48,284 nt of DNA, taken from the NCBI GenBank assembly GCA_945873925.1, contig CAMCES010000010.1:1-48284 (forward strand), in the 5' to 3' direction. This DNA comes from Bordetella parapertussis. Lineage in GTDB: Bacteria; Pseudomonadota; Gammaproteobacteria; Burkholderiales; Burkholderiaceae_C. The position numbers and the translations under genes were made by a program. The notes beneath the pieces are model-generated. The model had not been told where the DNA came from. It made no database searches and saw nothing but the letters and a program-made list of their open reading frames with translations. Shown piece by piece: positions 30,016 to 38,280 of the stretch. Positions within the stretch are counted from its first letter, which is position 1; every line of letters begins with the position of its first letter.

Positions 30016-30795
30016 TCAAGCAGGAACAGGCTTGCTTTCTTCACGTGCTGTTGTTTGCTCGCCCTCAGCTGCGGTTGCTAATGGTTCCAATGCAGGGGGT
30101 TTGAGTTTGGACAAATCAGGTTGTAATGCCTGCGGCTCCAGGGAGGGCGCAGCAACCATGGGCTCAGCGGCAACCATGGGCTCAGCGGCAACCATGGGCT
30201 CAGCGGCAATCAATTCCATTTCAGGAGGTGGCAGCTGATCGTCTTGTTCATCGGTGCGAATCAACAATGTGGCTGAATAGGCCTCGGTCAATTCCAAACC
30301 CGTGCGCGCATAGATCATGGCGGTCACCTGGTCCAAAGACTGTTGAATTCTCAAGTCGTCTTCTGGGTTGTTGGCAGCAAAATCCACACCCGCTTGGTAA
30401 ATGCTGGCCAGATGGTGCATAGGCAACCAAGACTCGATCGAGCCACGCGGCGTGGGAATGATGCGGTTGTTGGTAGGCACCCCTGCCGTGCCGGCTTTGC
30501 CGTGATGAAAGCCCTCCATGAAGACTTGCTCAATGTGCTGACGCAGCACGGGTTCGTAATGCGGTTTCAGACTGGTGGCGAGTTTGGCCTCCACACCAGG
30601 CACTGGAATGCCACTCATGGCGTCCCACAAGGTTTTGCCACTCAGCTCGCCAAACAAACCATCGTTATAGGTTTTGGGCATGTCCGGCGCTGCGTAGCCT
30701 TGGTAGATCACATTGACTTTGTCCACCAGGTAAAGCATCAGCACAAAGACCAACAACAGTCCCCATGCCAAAAAAAGTTGGAAGAAACTGCTCAT
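30016..30795 (-). CDS. Uncharacterised inner-membrane protein between fliA and fliS (259 aa)
   Basis: I do not recognise a family. One N-terminal membrane segment (about 7-25, LFLAWGLLLVFVLMLYLVD) is followed by a globular region of about 150 residues with aromatic and His-rich stretches (VFMEGFHHGK, LPMHHLASIYQAGVDFAA). The tail of about 70 residues is Pro/Glu/Ala-rich and has three exact AAEPMV repeats. No signal cleavage is evident, so it is probably anchored in the inner membrane. Its ATG overlaps the fliA stop by four bases, which implies coupled translation and a flagellar or motor-related role. The side of the membrane cannot be decided. Confidence 0.8.
   Translation of the reverse strand: MSSFFQLFLAWGLLLVFVLMLYLVDKVNVIYQGYAAPDMPKTYNDGLFGELSGKTLWDAMSGIPVPGVEAKLATSLKPHYEPVLRQHIEQVFMEGFHHGKAGTAGVPTNNRIIPTPRGSIESWLPMHHLASIYQAGVDFAANNPEDDLRIQQSLDQVTAMIYARTGLELTEAYSATLLIRTDEQDDQLPPPEMELIAAEPMVAAEPMVAAEPMVAAPSLEPQALQPDLSKLKPPALEPLATAAEGEQTTAREESKPVPA
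30154..30207 (-). repeat. Three exact 18-base tandem repeats
   Basis: The unit AACCATGGGCTCAGCGGC (plus strand) occurs three times without mismatch, inside the unknown membrane protein gene. Each copy encodes one AAEPMV hexapeptide of its Pro-rich tail. Perfect identity suggests recent copy-number change by slippage; each unit keeps the frame. Confidence 0.9.
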
Positions 30796-31544
30796 GCGGC
30801 CCTCCGGTTGGGTTTGCTGACGGTGCTGTCTTCAACTTGCAAAGTGCCTCTGAGCTTTTTGACCACCGCCGACAAAATCTGACTCACACGTGATTCACTG
30901 ACCTCGAGCACCTCACCAATTTCCTTCAGGTTCAACTCTTCCACGTAATACAACTGCATCACCAACTGTTCACGCTCGGGCAATTGACCAATCGCATCGG
31001 TCACGGCTTGCATGAACTCGGCCTCTTCCACGATCACATCGGGCTGGCGGGAGGAGTCATCTGCAATGCTCATGACTTCTTCGGTCACCACTTCCAATGA
31101 ATAGGTTTCAAATCGGCGGGCTTTGCCGCGTTCTTTTTGAAAATCTTCCAAATCCTTGCCCATGTACTCAGCCATTTCAGCCTGGGTAGGTGCGCGTCCA
31201 AGTTCGGACGAGAGTGCATGCAAGGTTTCGTTTTGTGACTTGTTGAAAGCCACCGCAGACCGGGGCAAAAAAGACAAGCGGCGTACTTCATCCAACATGG
31301 CACCTCGCACACGGCTGTGGGCAAAGTTTTCAAAATCGACACCTTTGCTGGCATCAAACACCCGGGAAGCTTCAAGCAAACCCATCATGCCGACCTGAAT
31401 CAGCTCATCGAGCTCCATGTAGGCAGGCACGCGGGCTTTCAAATGCAGGGCCACGCGCTTGACCAAACCGAGGTGGGTCAAGACCAACTCCTCGCCTTGC
31501 GGGCGGGCTTGCTGGTACATCTTCATCGGGGATAGAGGTCTCAT
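30792..31544 (-). CDS. fliA: Flagellar sigma factor FliA (sigma28)
   Basis: The 250-residue product has sigma region 2 (LVKRVALHLKARVPAYMELDELIQVGMMGLLEASRVFDASKGVDFENFAHSRVRGAMLDEVR). It also has region 3 and region 4 with the HTH LKEIGEVLEVSESRVSQILSAVVKKLR. It directs RNA polymerase to the late flagellar promoters seen at fliC, flaG, fliD, flgM, fliS and flgP. The frame opens upstream at 31631; ATG 31544 has GGAG five bases before it and overlaps the fleN stop (ATGA), so it is chosen. Confidence 0.97.
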   Translation of the reverse strand: MRPLSPMKMYQQARPQGEELVLTHLGLVKRVALHLKARVPAYMELDELIQVGMMGLLEASRVFDASKGVDFENFAHSRVRGAMLDEVRRLSFLPRSAVAFNKSQNETLHALSSELGRAPTQAEMAEYMGKDLEDFQKERGKARRFETYSLEVVTEEVMSIADDSSRQPDVIVEEAEFMQAVTDAIGQLPEREQLVMQLYYVEELNLKEIGEVLEVSESRVSQILSAVVKKLRGTLQVEDSTVSKPNRRAA

Positions 31545-32368
31545 GCTTGCTCCGAATTGCTTTGCAGCAATCGCTCCATGAAAAACTGTAAACCACCAGA
31601 CGGGTGGTCGATCGGTCGCAACTGGGTGCACAACTCGGCCAAGCGACGGAAATCGCGGGCAGCTGCTGTGCCAGGTGCGAGCTCCATGACGGATTGGTAT
31701 TTTTTCAATGCGGTCAGTACCATCTCATCGCGCTCAATGGCGGTGAGGTAGTGAATAGACTCATTCAAAAAGCGCACACACACATCATTGAGACGTTGAT
31801 AAAGCTTCCAGCCTTGGGTTTGTGTCTCCACCATGTTGGGCAACAGGTAAATCTCATCGAGTTGCATTTCTTGCGACAAGACCTTGATCGTTCCGTAGGC
31901 ATCTGCAATCGAAGAGGGATCATCTTGCACCACAATGAAACGGCGTTGGCATGCAGCCAAGAAAGCCAGCACAGATGGTGAAATCCCAGCGGCCACATCC
32001 ACAACCAGGTAGTCAATGTTCTTACCCAAATTGCTGAAAGACTGCACGATGCTGGCGGCTTGCACCTGACTCAGTGCAGCGAGTTCTTGCATGCCGGACG
32101 CGCCGGGAATCAATTGAATGCCTTGACGCGTGGTCAAGGTGATTTCTTCCAATGTTTTTTGACCTGCCAAAAAATGGCTGAGGTTGTATTCGGCGCGAGC
32201 ACCCAAAGCGATTTGTGCATTGGCCAGTCCCAAGTCAGCATCGAACAACATGACATCGTGGCCGCGCTGCGCCAAAGCAACCGCCAAATTGATGGACACC
32301 GTGGTCTTGCCCACACCGCCCTTGCCACTCGCGATGCCAATGACCTCGGTGGTTTTGCGTTTAGTCAT
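31541..32368 (-). CDS. flhG: Flagellar number regulator FleN/FlhG (MinD-like ATPase)
   Basis: The 275-residue product has the deviant Walker A GKGGVGKTT (15-23) and the FleN-specific DADLGLANAQIALG. It also has DYLVVDVAAGISPSVLAFLAAC and a C-terminal helical part. FlhG/FleN counts flagella; in Pseudomonas it binds FleQ and opposes FlhF. It lies in the conserved order flhA-flhF-flhG-fliA, with its start overlapping the flhF end by eight bases. Its partner FleQ-like protein is encoded at 26299. Confidence 0.95.
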   Translation of the reverse strand: MTKRKTTEVIGIASGKGGVGKTTVSINLAVALAQRGHDVMLFDADLGLANAQIALGARAEYNLSHFLAGQKTLEEITLTTRQGIQLIPGASGMQELAALSQVQAASIVQSFSNLGKNIDYLVVDVAAGISPSVLAFLAACQRRFIVVQDDPSSIADAYGTIKVLSQEMQLDEIYLLPNMVETQTQGWKLYQRLNDVCVRFLNESIHYLTAIERDEMVLTALKKYQSVMELAPGTAAARDFRRLAELCTQLRPIDHPSGGLQFFMERLLQSNSEQA

Positions 32369-33725
32369 GTGCTACCCCTGCATGTTGTGACGCCAATCGG
32401 GTGATTCGGGCGGTTGCCATGGCCATGGTACTGCGCATGTCTTCGTGGGCAGGTTCGAGGCTGCTCATGCTCAAGTGGCTCAAAGCCACATTGACCAATT
32501 CGTCAACCTGCCACTGCCGACTCCAGTCGCCCAAACGTTCACCGCGACTGATGGCGCTCACCGCCACATGGCCTTCAGTCAACACCTGAATCAATGCCCA
32601 CGGCTGAGAAGACTCATCCATTTTGCTGATCATCAGGCTTTGCCATTGAATCTGAGGGGTGGAGAGATAACGGCGCAATGAGGATTGGGATGCATCCGCT
32701 GGCATGACCACGTGGAATTGGGCAGAGGTACACAGGTGTGCGATTTCGGCCACGCGCTCGGCCATTTGCACCCCAGGGGTATCGATGATGATGAATTTTC
32801 TCTGTCCGTGCTCTTCGAGCAGCAGTTTCAAGGTGGTGGCATTGGTAGCACGGAAACAATCCACACCAGACTGGGCGCTCAACAACTGGGTCTGGTTCCA
32901 GGCGCCAGCGCGCTGGTCGCTGAAGCTGATGACCGCGACTTGTTCGGCGCCTAAATTCACGCTGGCATGTTGTGCCAAACGCGCCACCATCAGAGACTTG
33001 CCAGCACCCGAAGGACCAGCCAACACATGCACGCCGTGATCGGCCATGTCCACATGGCTTTGCAGCATGGAGTGGCACAACTGGCGGCGGATCTCGTCGA
33101 GTGCGGGTTCAACCTCTTCAAAACTTTGGATACTGTCCACCAACAAGGCACGCAAAGCCACCGGAATGGCCGCCTCTTGCAAGGCATTGCGCAGTGGATG
33201 CAAATTGCGCGACAAGCCTGCACCTTGCCAAGCCATTTGTTGGCTCAGCTTGAATTCTTTGCGCAGGCTGGCGAGTTCATCTCGCACCAACTGCACGATT
33301 TCTTTGCCACGCACCAAGTCGCGCTCTTCATGCTCGGCGACCCTATCGCCCTTGGCCTTGGCTTTCAAGGCAGCCGCAGGCACAAAACCTTCAGCCGCAG
33401 AAGCCTTGGCTGACTTGTCTGGGCGTTTGTGGCTCATCATGGTTTCGGTGAGGACTTCGCCAAAACTCGCTGCGCTGGTGGCGACGACCGGGCTGGCTGG
33501 CTCAGTATCTTGCTGGGCTGGCAAGGCATAGGTCTTTTCAGTGGGTACGAAGACTTCAGCCACCGCCACTTCCACATTCAAGGGAGCAACGTCGACTGCC
33601 ACGATCAATTCGGTTTGACCGCGCACTTTGCTGCTGGAGATGACGAGCACGTCTGGACCGTACAAGGCCACCGCTTTTTCATTGGCGGCACGTGTGTCTC
33701 GTGCAATGATTCGTTTGAGTTCCAT
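32361..33725 (-). CDS. flhF: Flagellar placement GTPase FlhF
   Basis: The 454-residue product begins MELKRIIARDTRAANEKAVALYGPDVLVISSSKV, the typical FlhF start. It has a low-complexity B region, and an SRP-type GTPase domain from about 225: G1 GPSGAGKS (237-244), SDQRAGA (269-275) in place of the usual DTYRIGA, DTPG (315-318), and SKMDE (367-371) in place of TKLDE. It marks the cell pole for flagellar assembly. The altered GTPase motifs suggest reduced or changed turnover but keep the G1 Lys. Between flhA and flhG. Confidence 0.92.
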   Translation of the reverse strand: MELKRIIARDTRAANEKAVALYGPDVLVISSSKVRGQTELIVAVDVAPLNVEVAVAEVFVPTEKTYALPAQQDTEPASPVVATSAASFGEVLTETMMSHKRPDKSAKASAAEGFVPAAALKAKAKGDRVAEHEERDLVRGKEIVQLVRDELASLRKEFKLSQQMAWQGAGLSRNLHPLRNALQEAAIPVALRALLVDSIQSFEEVEPALDEIRRQLCHSMLQSHVDMADHGVHVLAGPSGAGKSLMVARLAQHASVNLGAEQVAVISFSDQRAGAWNQTQLLSAQSGVDCFRATNATTLKLLLEEHGQRKFIIIDTPGVQMAERVAEIAHLCTSAQFHVVMPADASQSSLRRYLSTPQIQWQSLMISKMDESSQPWALIQVLTEGHVAVSAISRGERLGDWSRQWQVDELVNVALSHLSMSSLEPAHEDMRSTMAMATARITRLASQHAGVAHD

Positions 33726-33760
33726 TTTGTTTCTCGCAGGTCAAAAAATTGTTGTGCTGA

Positions 33761-35863
33761 TCAGTTGCGGTTCATGGCGTTGACGGTGTGAATCACTTTG
33801 ACAGCTTGGTCATCTGGGATCTCGCTGTAGGACAACACGGTCAAGTCGTTCACGCGGTACCGAACCGCTTTGGACAACCAACCACGGATCAAAGGCGACA
33901 CCACCAACACGGCGGCATGGCCCTCTTCTTCCATCTCACGGGCGCCTGAGCGCAACGCGTTAAACAGGTTCTCAGCCAAGCTGGGCTCCAAGACCACCGG
34001 TTGGCCAGGCTGACTTTGTTGCAACACGTTATGCAATAACTGTTCCAAGCCGGGTTCTAGGGTCATGACCGACAGGTTGCTGGATTCATCAACCAGGTTT
34101 TGCATGATCATGCGGCCCAATTTGGGTCTGACATAGGCAGCCAATTGTTCGGGGTCGGTGCTGCGGGCACTGGCTTCGGTGAGGGTTTCCACGATCGAGC
34201 GCATGTCGCGAATCGACACACCTTCACCAAGCAACTGTTGCAGCACACGGGTGACCACGCCCAGGGCCAATTTGCCTGGCACCAACTCTTCCACCAACTT
34301 AGGTGATTTGGCTGACAGCTTGTCCAACAGTTGTTGAACTTCATCATGGCTCAACAGGTCTGCTGAGTTTTCACGCAAGACTTTGTTCAGATGGGTGGCA
34401 ATCGCGGTACTGGCATCCACCACGGTGTAGCCCAAGGTGCGGGCCATGTCACGTTGTGATGATTCGATCCACACCGCTTCCAAACCAAAGGCTGGTTCGC
34501 GGGTGGGAATGCCTTGCAATTCACCGTAGACCTGTCCGGGGTTGATGGCCAGTTCACGCCCGACCTTGATTTCGCCTTTGCCACGCACCACGCCTTTGAG
34601 CACGATGTTGTAGGAGTCGGGGTCAATGTTCAAGTCGTCGCGGATGCGCACGGGTTGCACCAAAAAGCCGAGTTCAGCCGACAGTTTTTTGCGTACACCT
34701 TTGACACGGTTCATCAATTCGCCGCCGGTTTCTTGGTTCACCAAGGGAATCAAACCATAGCCAATTTCCAAACCGATCAGGTCAACTTGATCGACATCGT
34801 CCCAATCCAGGTCCTTGTTGGCTTCGGTGGTTGCGACGGCTTGCGCTTGGGCTTCTTGCGTGGCCTCTTCTTCCACTTCATTGCGGATGACCAGCAAACC
34901 CAGGCCCGCGGTGGCAGCGGCCAAGGTGATGAACATCAGATGTGGCATGCCTGGCACCAAACCCAAAATAGTCAGGATGATGGCTGATATAAAGAGTGCA
35001 GATGGGTTGGCCAGCTGGGTTCCGGCTTGTTCGGAAATCGATTCCGATGTGGTGACCCGGGTCACGATGATGGCGGTGGCCAGTGACAACAACAGCGAGG
35101 GGATTTGGGCAACCAAGCCGTCACCGATGGTCAGCAGTGTGTAGATCTTGCCGGCTTCGCTGACTGACAAGTCGTGTTGCACCACACCGATGGCCAGGCC
35201 ACCCACCAAGTTGATCAGCAAAATCAACAAGCCAGCGATCGCGTCGCCGCTCACAAATTTAGAGGCACCGTCCATCGCGCCAAAGAAGTCTGATTCTTGG
35301 GCGAGTTCTTCGCGGCGTTTTTTGGCGGTCGGTTGGTCGATCACGCCGGCATTCAAGTCAGCGTCGATCGACATTTGTTTGCCAGGCATGGCGTCCAAGG
35401 TGAAACGCGCGTTCACTTCCGAGACGCGGCCCGCACCCTTGGTCACCACAATGAAATTGATGATCATCAAAATGACAAAGATGATGAAACCCACCACGTA
35501 ATTGCCGCCGATCACAAACTCACCAAAGGCTGCCACCACTTTGCCTGCGGCATCATGGCCGGTGTGACCTTCCACCAAGATGATGCGGGTCGACGCCACG
35601 TTCAAGGCCAATCGAAGCATGGTGGCAAACAACAGCACCGTTGGAAAAGATGAAAATTCCAAGGGCTTGCGGGTGTTGATGGCGATCATGATGATCACCA
35701 GGCTGGCCACGATGTTGAAAGTAAACAAAAAGTCCAACAAAATCGCTGGCAACGGCAGCACCAACATGCCCATGATCAACAACACCAGCACTGGAATGCC
35801 CAGGCCGGTGTAGTCAAACTTTGCCAAGTTCTGTCGAATCGTTGACAGGGTTAAGGTGCTCAT
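33761..35863 (-). CDS. flhA: Flagellar export gate protein FlhA
   Basis: The 700-residue product has about eight membrane segments in its first 330 residues, with LEFSSFPTVLLFATMLRLALNVASTRIIL and the FHIPEP region (VVTKGAGRVSEVNARFTLDAMPGKQMSIDADLNAGVID). The cytoplasmic domain contains LGYTVVDASTAIATHLNKVLRENSADLLSHDEVQQLLD. It is the major gate of the flagellar type III secretion system. It heads the flhA-flhF-flhG-fliA run, behind a sigma54 promoter. flhB does not precede it here. Confidence 0.98.
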   Translation of the reverse strand: MSTLTLSTIRQNLAKFDYTGLGIPVLVLLIMGMLVLPLPAILLDFLFTFNIVASLVIIMIAINTRKPLEFSSFPTVLLFATMLRLALNVASTRIILVEGHTGHDAAGKVVAAFGEFVIGGNYVVGFIIFVILMIINFIVVTKGAGRVSEVNARFTLDAMPGKQMSIDADLNAGVIDQPTAKKRREELAQESDFFGAMDGASKFVSGDAIAGLLILLINLVGGLAIGVVQHDLSVSEAGKIYTLLTIGDGLVAQIPSLLLSLATAIIVTRVTTSESISEQAGTQLANPSALFISAIILTILGLVPGMPHLMFITLAAATAGLGLLVIRNEVEEEATQEAQAQAVATTEANKDLDWDDVDQVDLIGLEIGYGLIPLVNQETGGELMNRVKGVRKKLSAELGFLVQPVRIRDDLNIDPDSYNIVLKGVVRGKGEIKVGRELAINPGQVYGELQGIPTREPAFGLEAVWIESSQRDMARTLGYTVVDASTAIATHLNKVLRENSADLLSHDEVQQLLDKLSAKSPKLVEELVPGKLALGVVTRVLQQLLGEGVSIRDMRSIVETLTEASARSTDPEQLAAYVRPKLGRMIMQNLVDESSNLSVMTLEPGLEQLLHNVLQQSQPGQPVVLEPSLAENLFNALRSGAREMEEEGHAAVLVVSPLIRGWLSKAVRYRVNDLTVLSYSEIPDDQAVKVIHTVNAMNRN

Positions 35864-35936
35864 CTTCGTTTTTTCGCGGTTTTTGTTACGTTAAGGATTT
35901 ATTTTCAAATGCTTTTCAGCACTGTCAGAATGATCA

Positions 35937-35952
35937 AGCAATCGATGTGCCA
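35937..35952 (-). promoter_or_regulatory. Sigma54 promoter of flhA-flhF-flhG-fliA
   Basis: The minus strand reads TGGCACATCGATTGCT, a full match to TGGCAC-N5-TTGCW. The start falls near 35926, about 62 bases before the flhA ATG. It places fliA itself under sigma54 and the FleQ-like activator. Confidence 0.87.
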
Positions 35953-36078
35953 GCATGAACGTGTGTTTTGCGCCCAAAACTTGCTTGAATCAGCCAGACC
36001 GGCAAACAGCGGCAATCCTTAACCAGTCACGAATCTTGCTTAAAGCATCATGTCATCAATGGATCACACCGAACGGAT

Positions 36079-37668
36079 ATGAACTTATCTGCCATGAACC
36101 CGGGCCTGACTGAGGCCCTATCAACCCCGTTGTCAGAAGCGAAAGCGCCTGGCCATGCCACTGCACGCCCGCCCAATGGGGTCTTGTCTGGTCAGGACTT
36201 TGCGGCTTTCTTGCGCAACCAGGTCCATGCCCTGAAAAGCACCCAACGGCAAGAAGTTGCCGCTGCCAAGGCGGCAAACTTGCCCACGAGCAAACCTGAA
36301 GCGCCCTCAAACAGGCTGCAAAGACCGCCTTCAGAGCCGGCTCAACCAGAACCAAACGGTACCAGCCGTCTCGATCAAGCCAACAGCCAAAAAACAGACC
36401 TGGACAACGCAGGCACGGACAACGCAGGTGCGGCAGAACCCGCAAATGCTTTGCCGGCTGAGCCTGCAGATTCAAGCGGGTCCTCAGACCTTACCCAAGA
36501 GCAAGCATCTGCCGGCAATCAGCAAACCCAACAAAAATCAGAAACTCCGAGACTGCCAGCAGACTCAAGCGCAGCCCAGGCGAGCCCAGAGTCGGCCGAA
36601 CTGACCACGATACCGCTGAGCCCCAACATCAACATCATCACGGCGACCCAAGCCTTGCCAAGCGACAAGAGCGTGGCGGATTTTGCCTTGGCCATGGGCT
36701 TGGCACCTGACCAGGTGCAGGCCTTGTTTGGCAACCATGCCGTCACCACCCACATCGGTTCGGCCGCCATGTCCACCCAGCAAATGCTGGGCGCCCATGC
36801 CTTAGCCAGCGTGAGCGCACCCGGTTTGCTGCCAGAGCAGGCTGCCCCCATGACCGCCAATGCCATCGAAACACTGGCGAGTGATGTGGCCGTCTCAAGT
36901 GCTGACTTCCAAGCCCTGAGGGTGCAAAGCCCAGTCCAAGGCGGCAATATTGGCAACCCACCCCAAACATTGGAAATACTGAACTTTCAAGCAGCCACTG
37001 GGCAAGTCATCAACAATGTCATGCCAATGAGCAGCCTGGCGGTGTTGTCGATGATGGATGCCGAGCTTCGGCTCGAAGACATCGAGGCTTTGCAAAAAGA
37101 ATTCGACAGCCTGTCCTCCTTGGACAGCGCTTCGACAAGTGAACATGGCTTAGGCCTGCGAACCACCCAATCGGGCCATGCCGCCCAAGCCGCCAGCAAA
37201 GCTGCCGCTGCTTTTGCCGCGCAAACCAACATGGCAGAGACCTATGACAAGCTCAGTCAAAAACTGGCGACTGAATTGGCGGGGCGTATGCACGACCAAC
37301 TCAATGCCGGCGAATGGAAAATGAAATTTGCCCTGAAACCCGCCTCGTTGGGGCTGGTGGATGTGCAACTGGAAATGCGGGACGGCCAATTGACAGCCCA
37401 ATTCAACGCAGACACCAAACTGACCCAAGACCTGATTCAATCTGGCAGCCAACGTCTGAGGGAAGCATTGGGTCAACTTGGCATGAACAATGCCTCAGTC
37501 TTGGTGGGACAAGGGCAAAACCAACACCAAGGTTCATCATCTGGCTCACATCCATCGGCAAGACGCGCTGACAATCATGTCACACTCTCGGATGGAGAAA
37601 CAGACGAACAAGCTGTGCAGTTAAGGCCGCGTCACAGCAACAGTCTGCAATTTGACAGTTACGCTTGA
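36079..37668 (+). CDS. fliK: Hook-length control protein FliK
   Basis: The 529-residue product has a long Ala/Gln/Ser/Pro-rich N-terminal part (the ruler). Its C-terminal Flg_hook domain (about 395-480) contains LAGRMHDQLNAGEWKMKFALKPASLGLVDVQLEMRDGQLTAQFNADT and RLREALGQLGMNNASVLVGQ. FliK measures the hook and switches the export gate from hook to filament substrates. It is longer than E. coli FliK (about 375-405 residues). First gene of fliKLMN. The ribosome site is weak, and I find no clear sigma54 or sigma28 site in the 215-base gap on this strand. Confidence 0.93.
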   Translation: MNLSAMNPGLTEALSTPLSEAKAPGHATARPPNGVLSGQDFAAFLRNQVHALKSTQRQEVAAAKAANLPTSKPEAPSNRLQRPPSEPAQPEPNGTSRLDQANSQKTDLDNAGTDNAGAAEPANALPAEPADSSGSSDLTQEQASAGNQQTQQKSETPRLPADSSAAQASPESAELTTIPLSPNINIITATQALPSDKSVADFALAMGLAPDQVQALFGNHAVTTHIGSAAMSTQQMLGAHALASVSAPGLLPEQAAPMTANAIETLASDVAVSSADFQALRVQSPVQGGNIGNPPQTLEILNFQAATGQVINNVMPMSSLAVLSMMDAELRLEDIEALQKEFDSLSSLDSASTSEHGLGLRTTQSGHAAQAASKAAAAFAAQTNMAETYDKLSQKLATELAGRMHDQLNAGEWKMKFALKPASLGLVDVQLEMRDGQLTAQFNADTKLTQDLIQSGSQRLREALGQLGMNNASVLVGQGQNQHQGSSSGSHPSARRADNHVTLSDGETDEQAVQLRPRHSNSLQFDSYA

Positions 37669-37693
37669 TCACAGAGTTAAACAGGAGTACCCC

Positions 37694-38275
37694 ATGGCAA
37701 CAGAAGCAGCAGCACCTGAAGAAGGCACGGAAGAGCCCAAAAAGAAAAAACCGATTCTCTTGATCCTCGGCGGCGTCGTTGGCGCGATCGTGGTCATGGC
37801 CGGGGTGGCGTTCGGAACCTTGTATTTGTCTGGCTACTATGAGAAAAAAGCCGAATTGGCCGCCATGGACAAACTCGAGGAACTCGAAGCCGCAGCGACC
37901 AAGGCCAAGGATGAAGCGCCAGCCAAATTGAAGAAGGAAGCACCAGAGGCAACCCGGTTTGAGAAAAATTACTTCCAGATCGAAAAAGAGTTGATGACCA
38001 ACATCACAGGCTCTAAAAAAGTCATGGTGGTGCAAATGGCGGTCATGACCCATTACGACACCCGCGTGTTTGAAAACATCAAAAAACATGAATTCGCTTT
38101 GCGCTCGGCCATGCTGGATGTGATGCGTCAGACCACCGAAGCCGAAGTCGCCAAACCAGAGTTCCGCAAGGAATTGGCTGACAAGCTCAAAGTCGTGATG
38201 AATGCGATGCTCGAAGAATATGAAGACTTCGGTGGCATTGAAGAAGTCATGTTCACTTCCTTTGTGATGCAGTAA
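37694..38275 (+). CDS. fliL: Stator-associated protein FliL
   Basis: The 193-residue product has a charged cytoplasmic start (EEGTEEPKKKK), one membrane segment (about 20-45, PILLILGGVVGAIVVMAGVAFGTLYLSG) and a periplasmic FliL domain. That domain has YFQIEKELMTNITGSKKVMVVQMAVMTHYDTRVFENIKKHEFALRSAMLDVM and a final VMFTSFVMQ. FliL rings surround MotAB stators. ATG 37694 has AGGAG six bases upstream; the frame opens earlier at 37652, without a ribosome site. Confidence 0.95.
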   Translation: MATEAAAPEEGTEEPKKKKPILLILGGVVGAIVVMAGVAFGTLYLSGYYEKKAELAAMDKLEELEAAATKAKDEAPAKLKKEAPEATRFEKNYFQIEKELMTNITGSKKVMVVQMAVMTHYDTRVFENIKKHEFALRSAMLDVMRQTTEAEVAKPEFRKELADKLKVVMNAMLEEYEDFGGIEEVMFTSFVMQ

Positions 38276-38280
38276 GGTCC

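Noticed and set aside
35953..36078. Search for a sigma54 or sigma28 promoter of fliK on the plus strand
   Set aside because: CCGGCAAACAGCGGCA resembles a -24 element but the second GC falls out of register, and TAAAGCAT has no -10 at 11 bases. No site is called.
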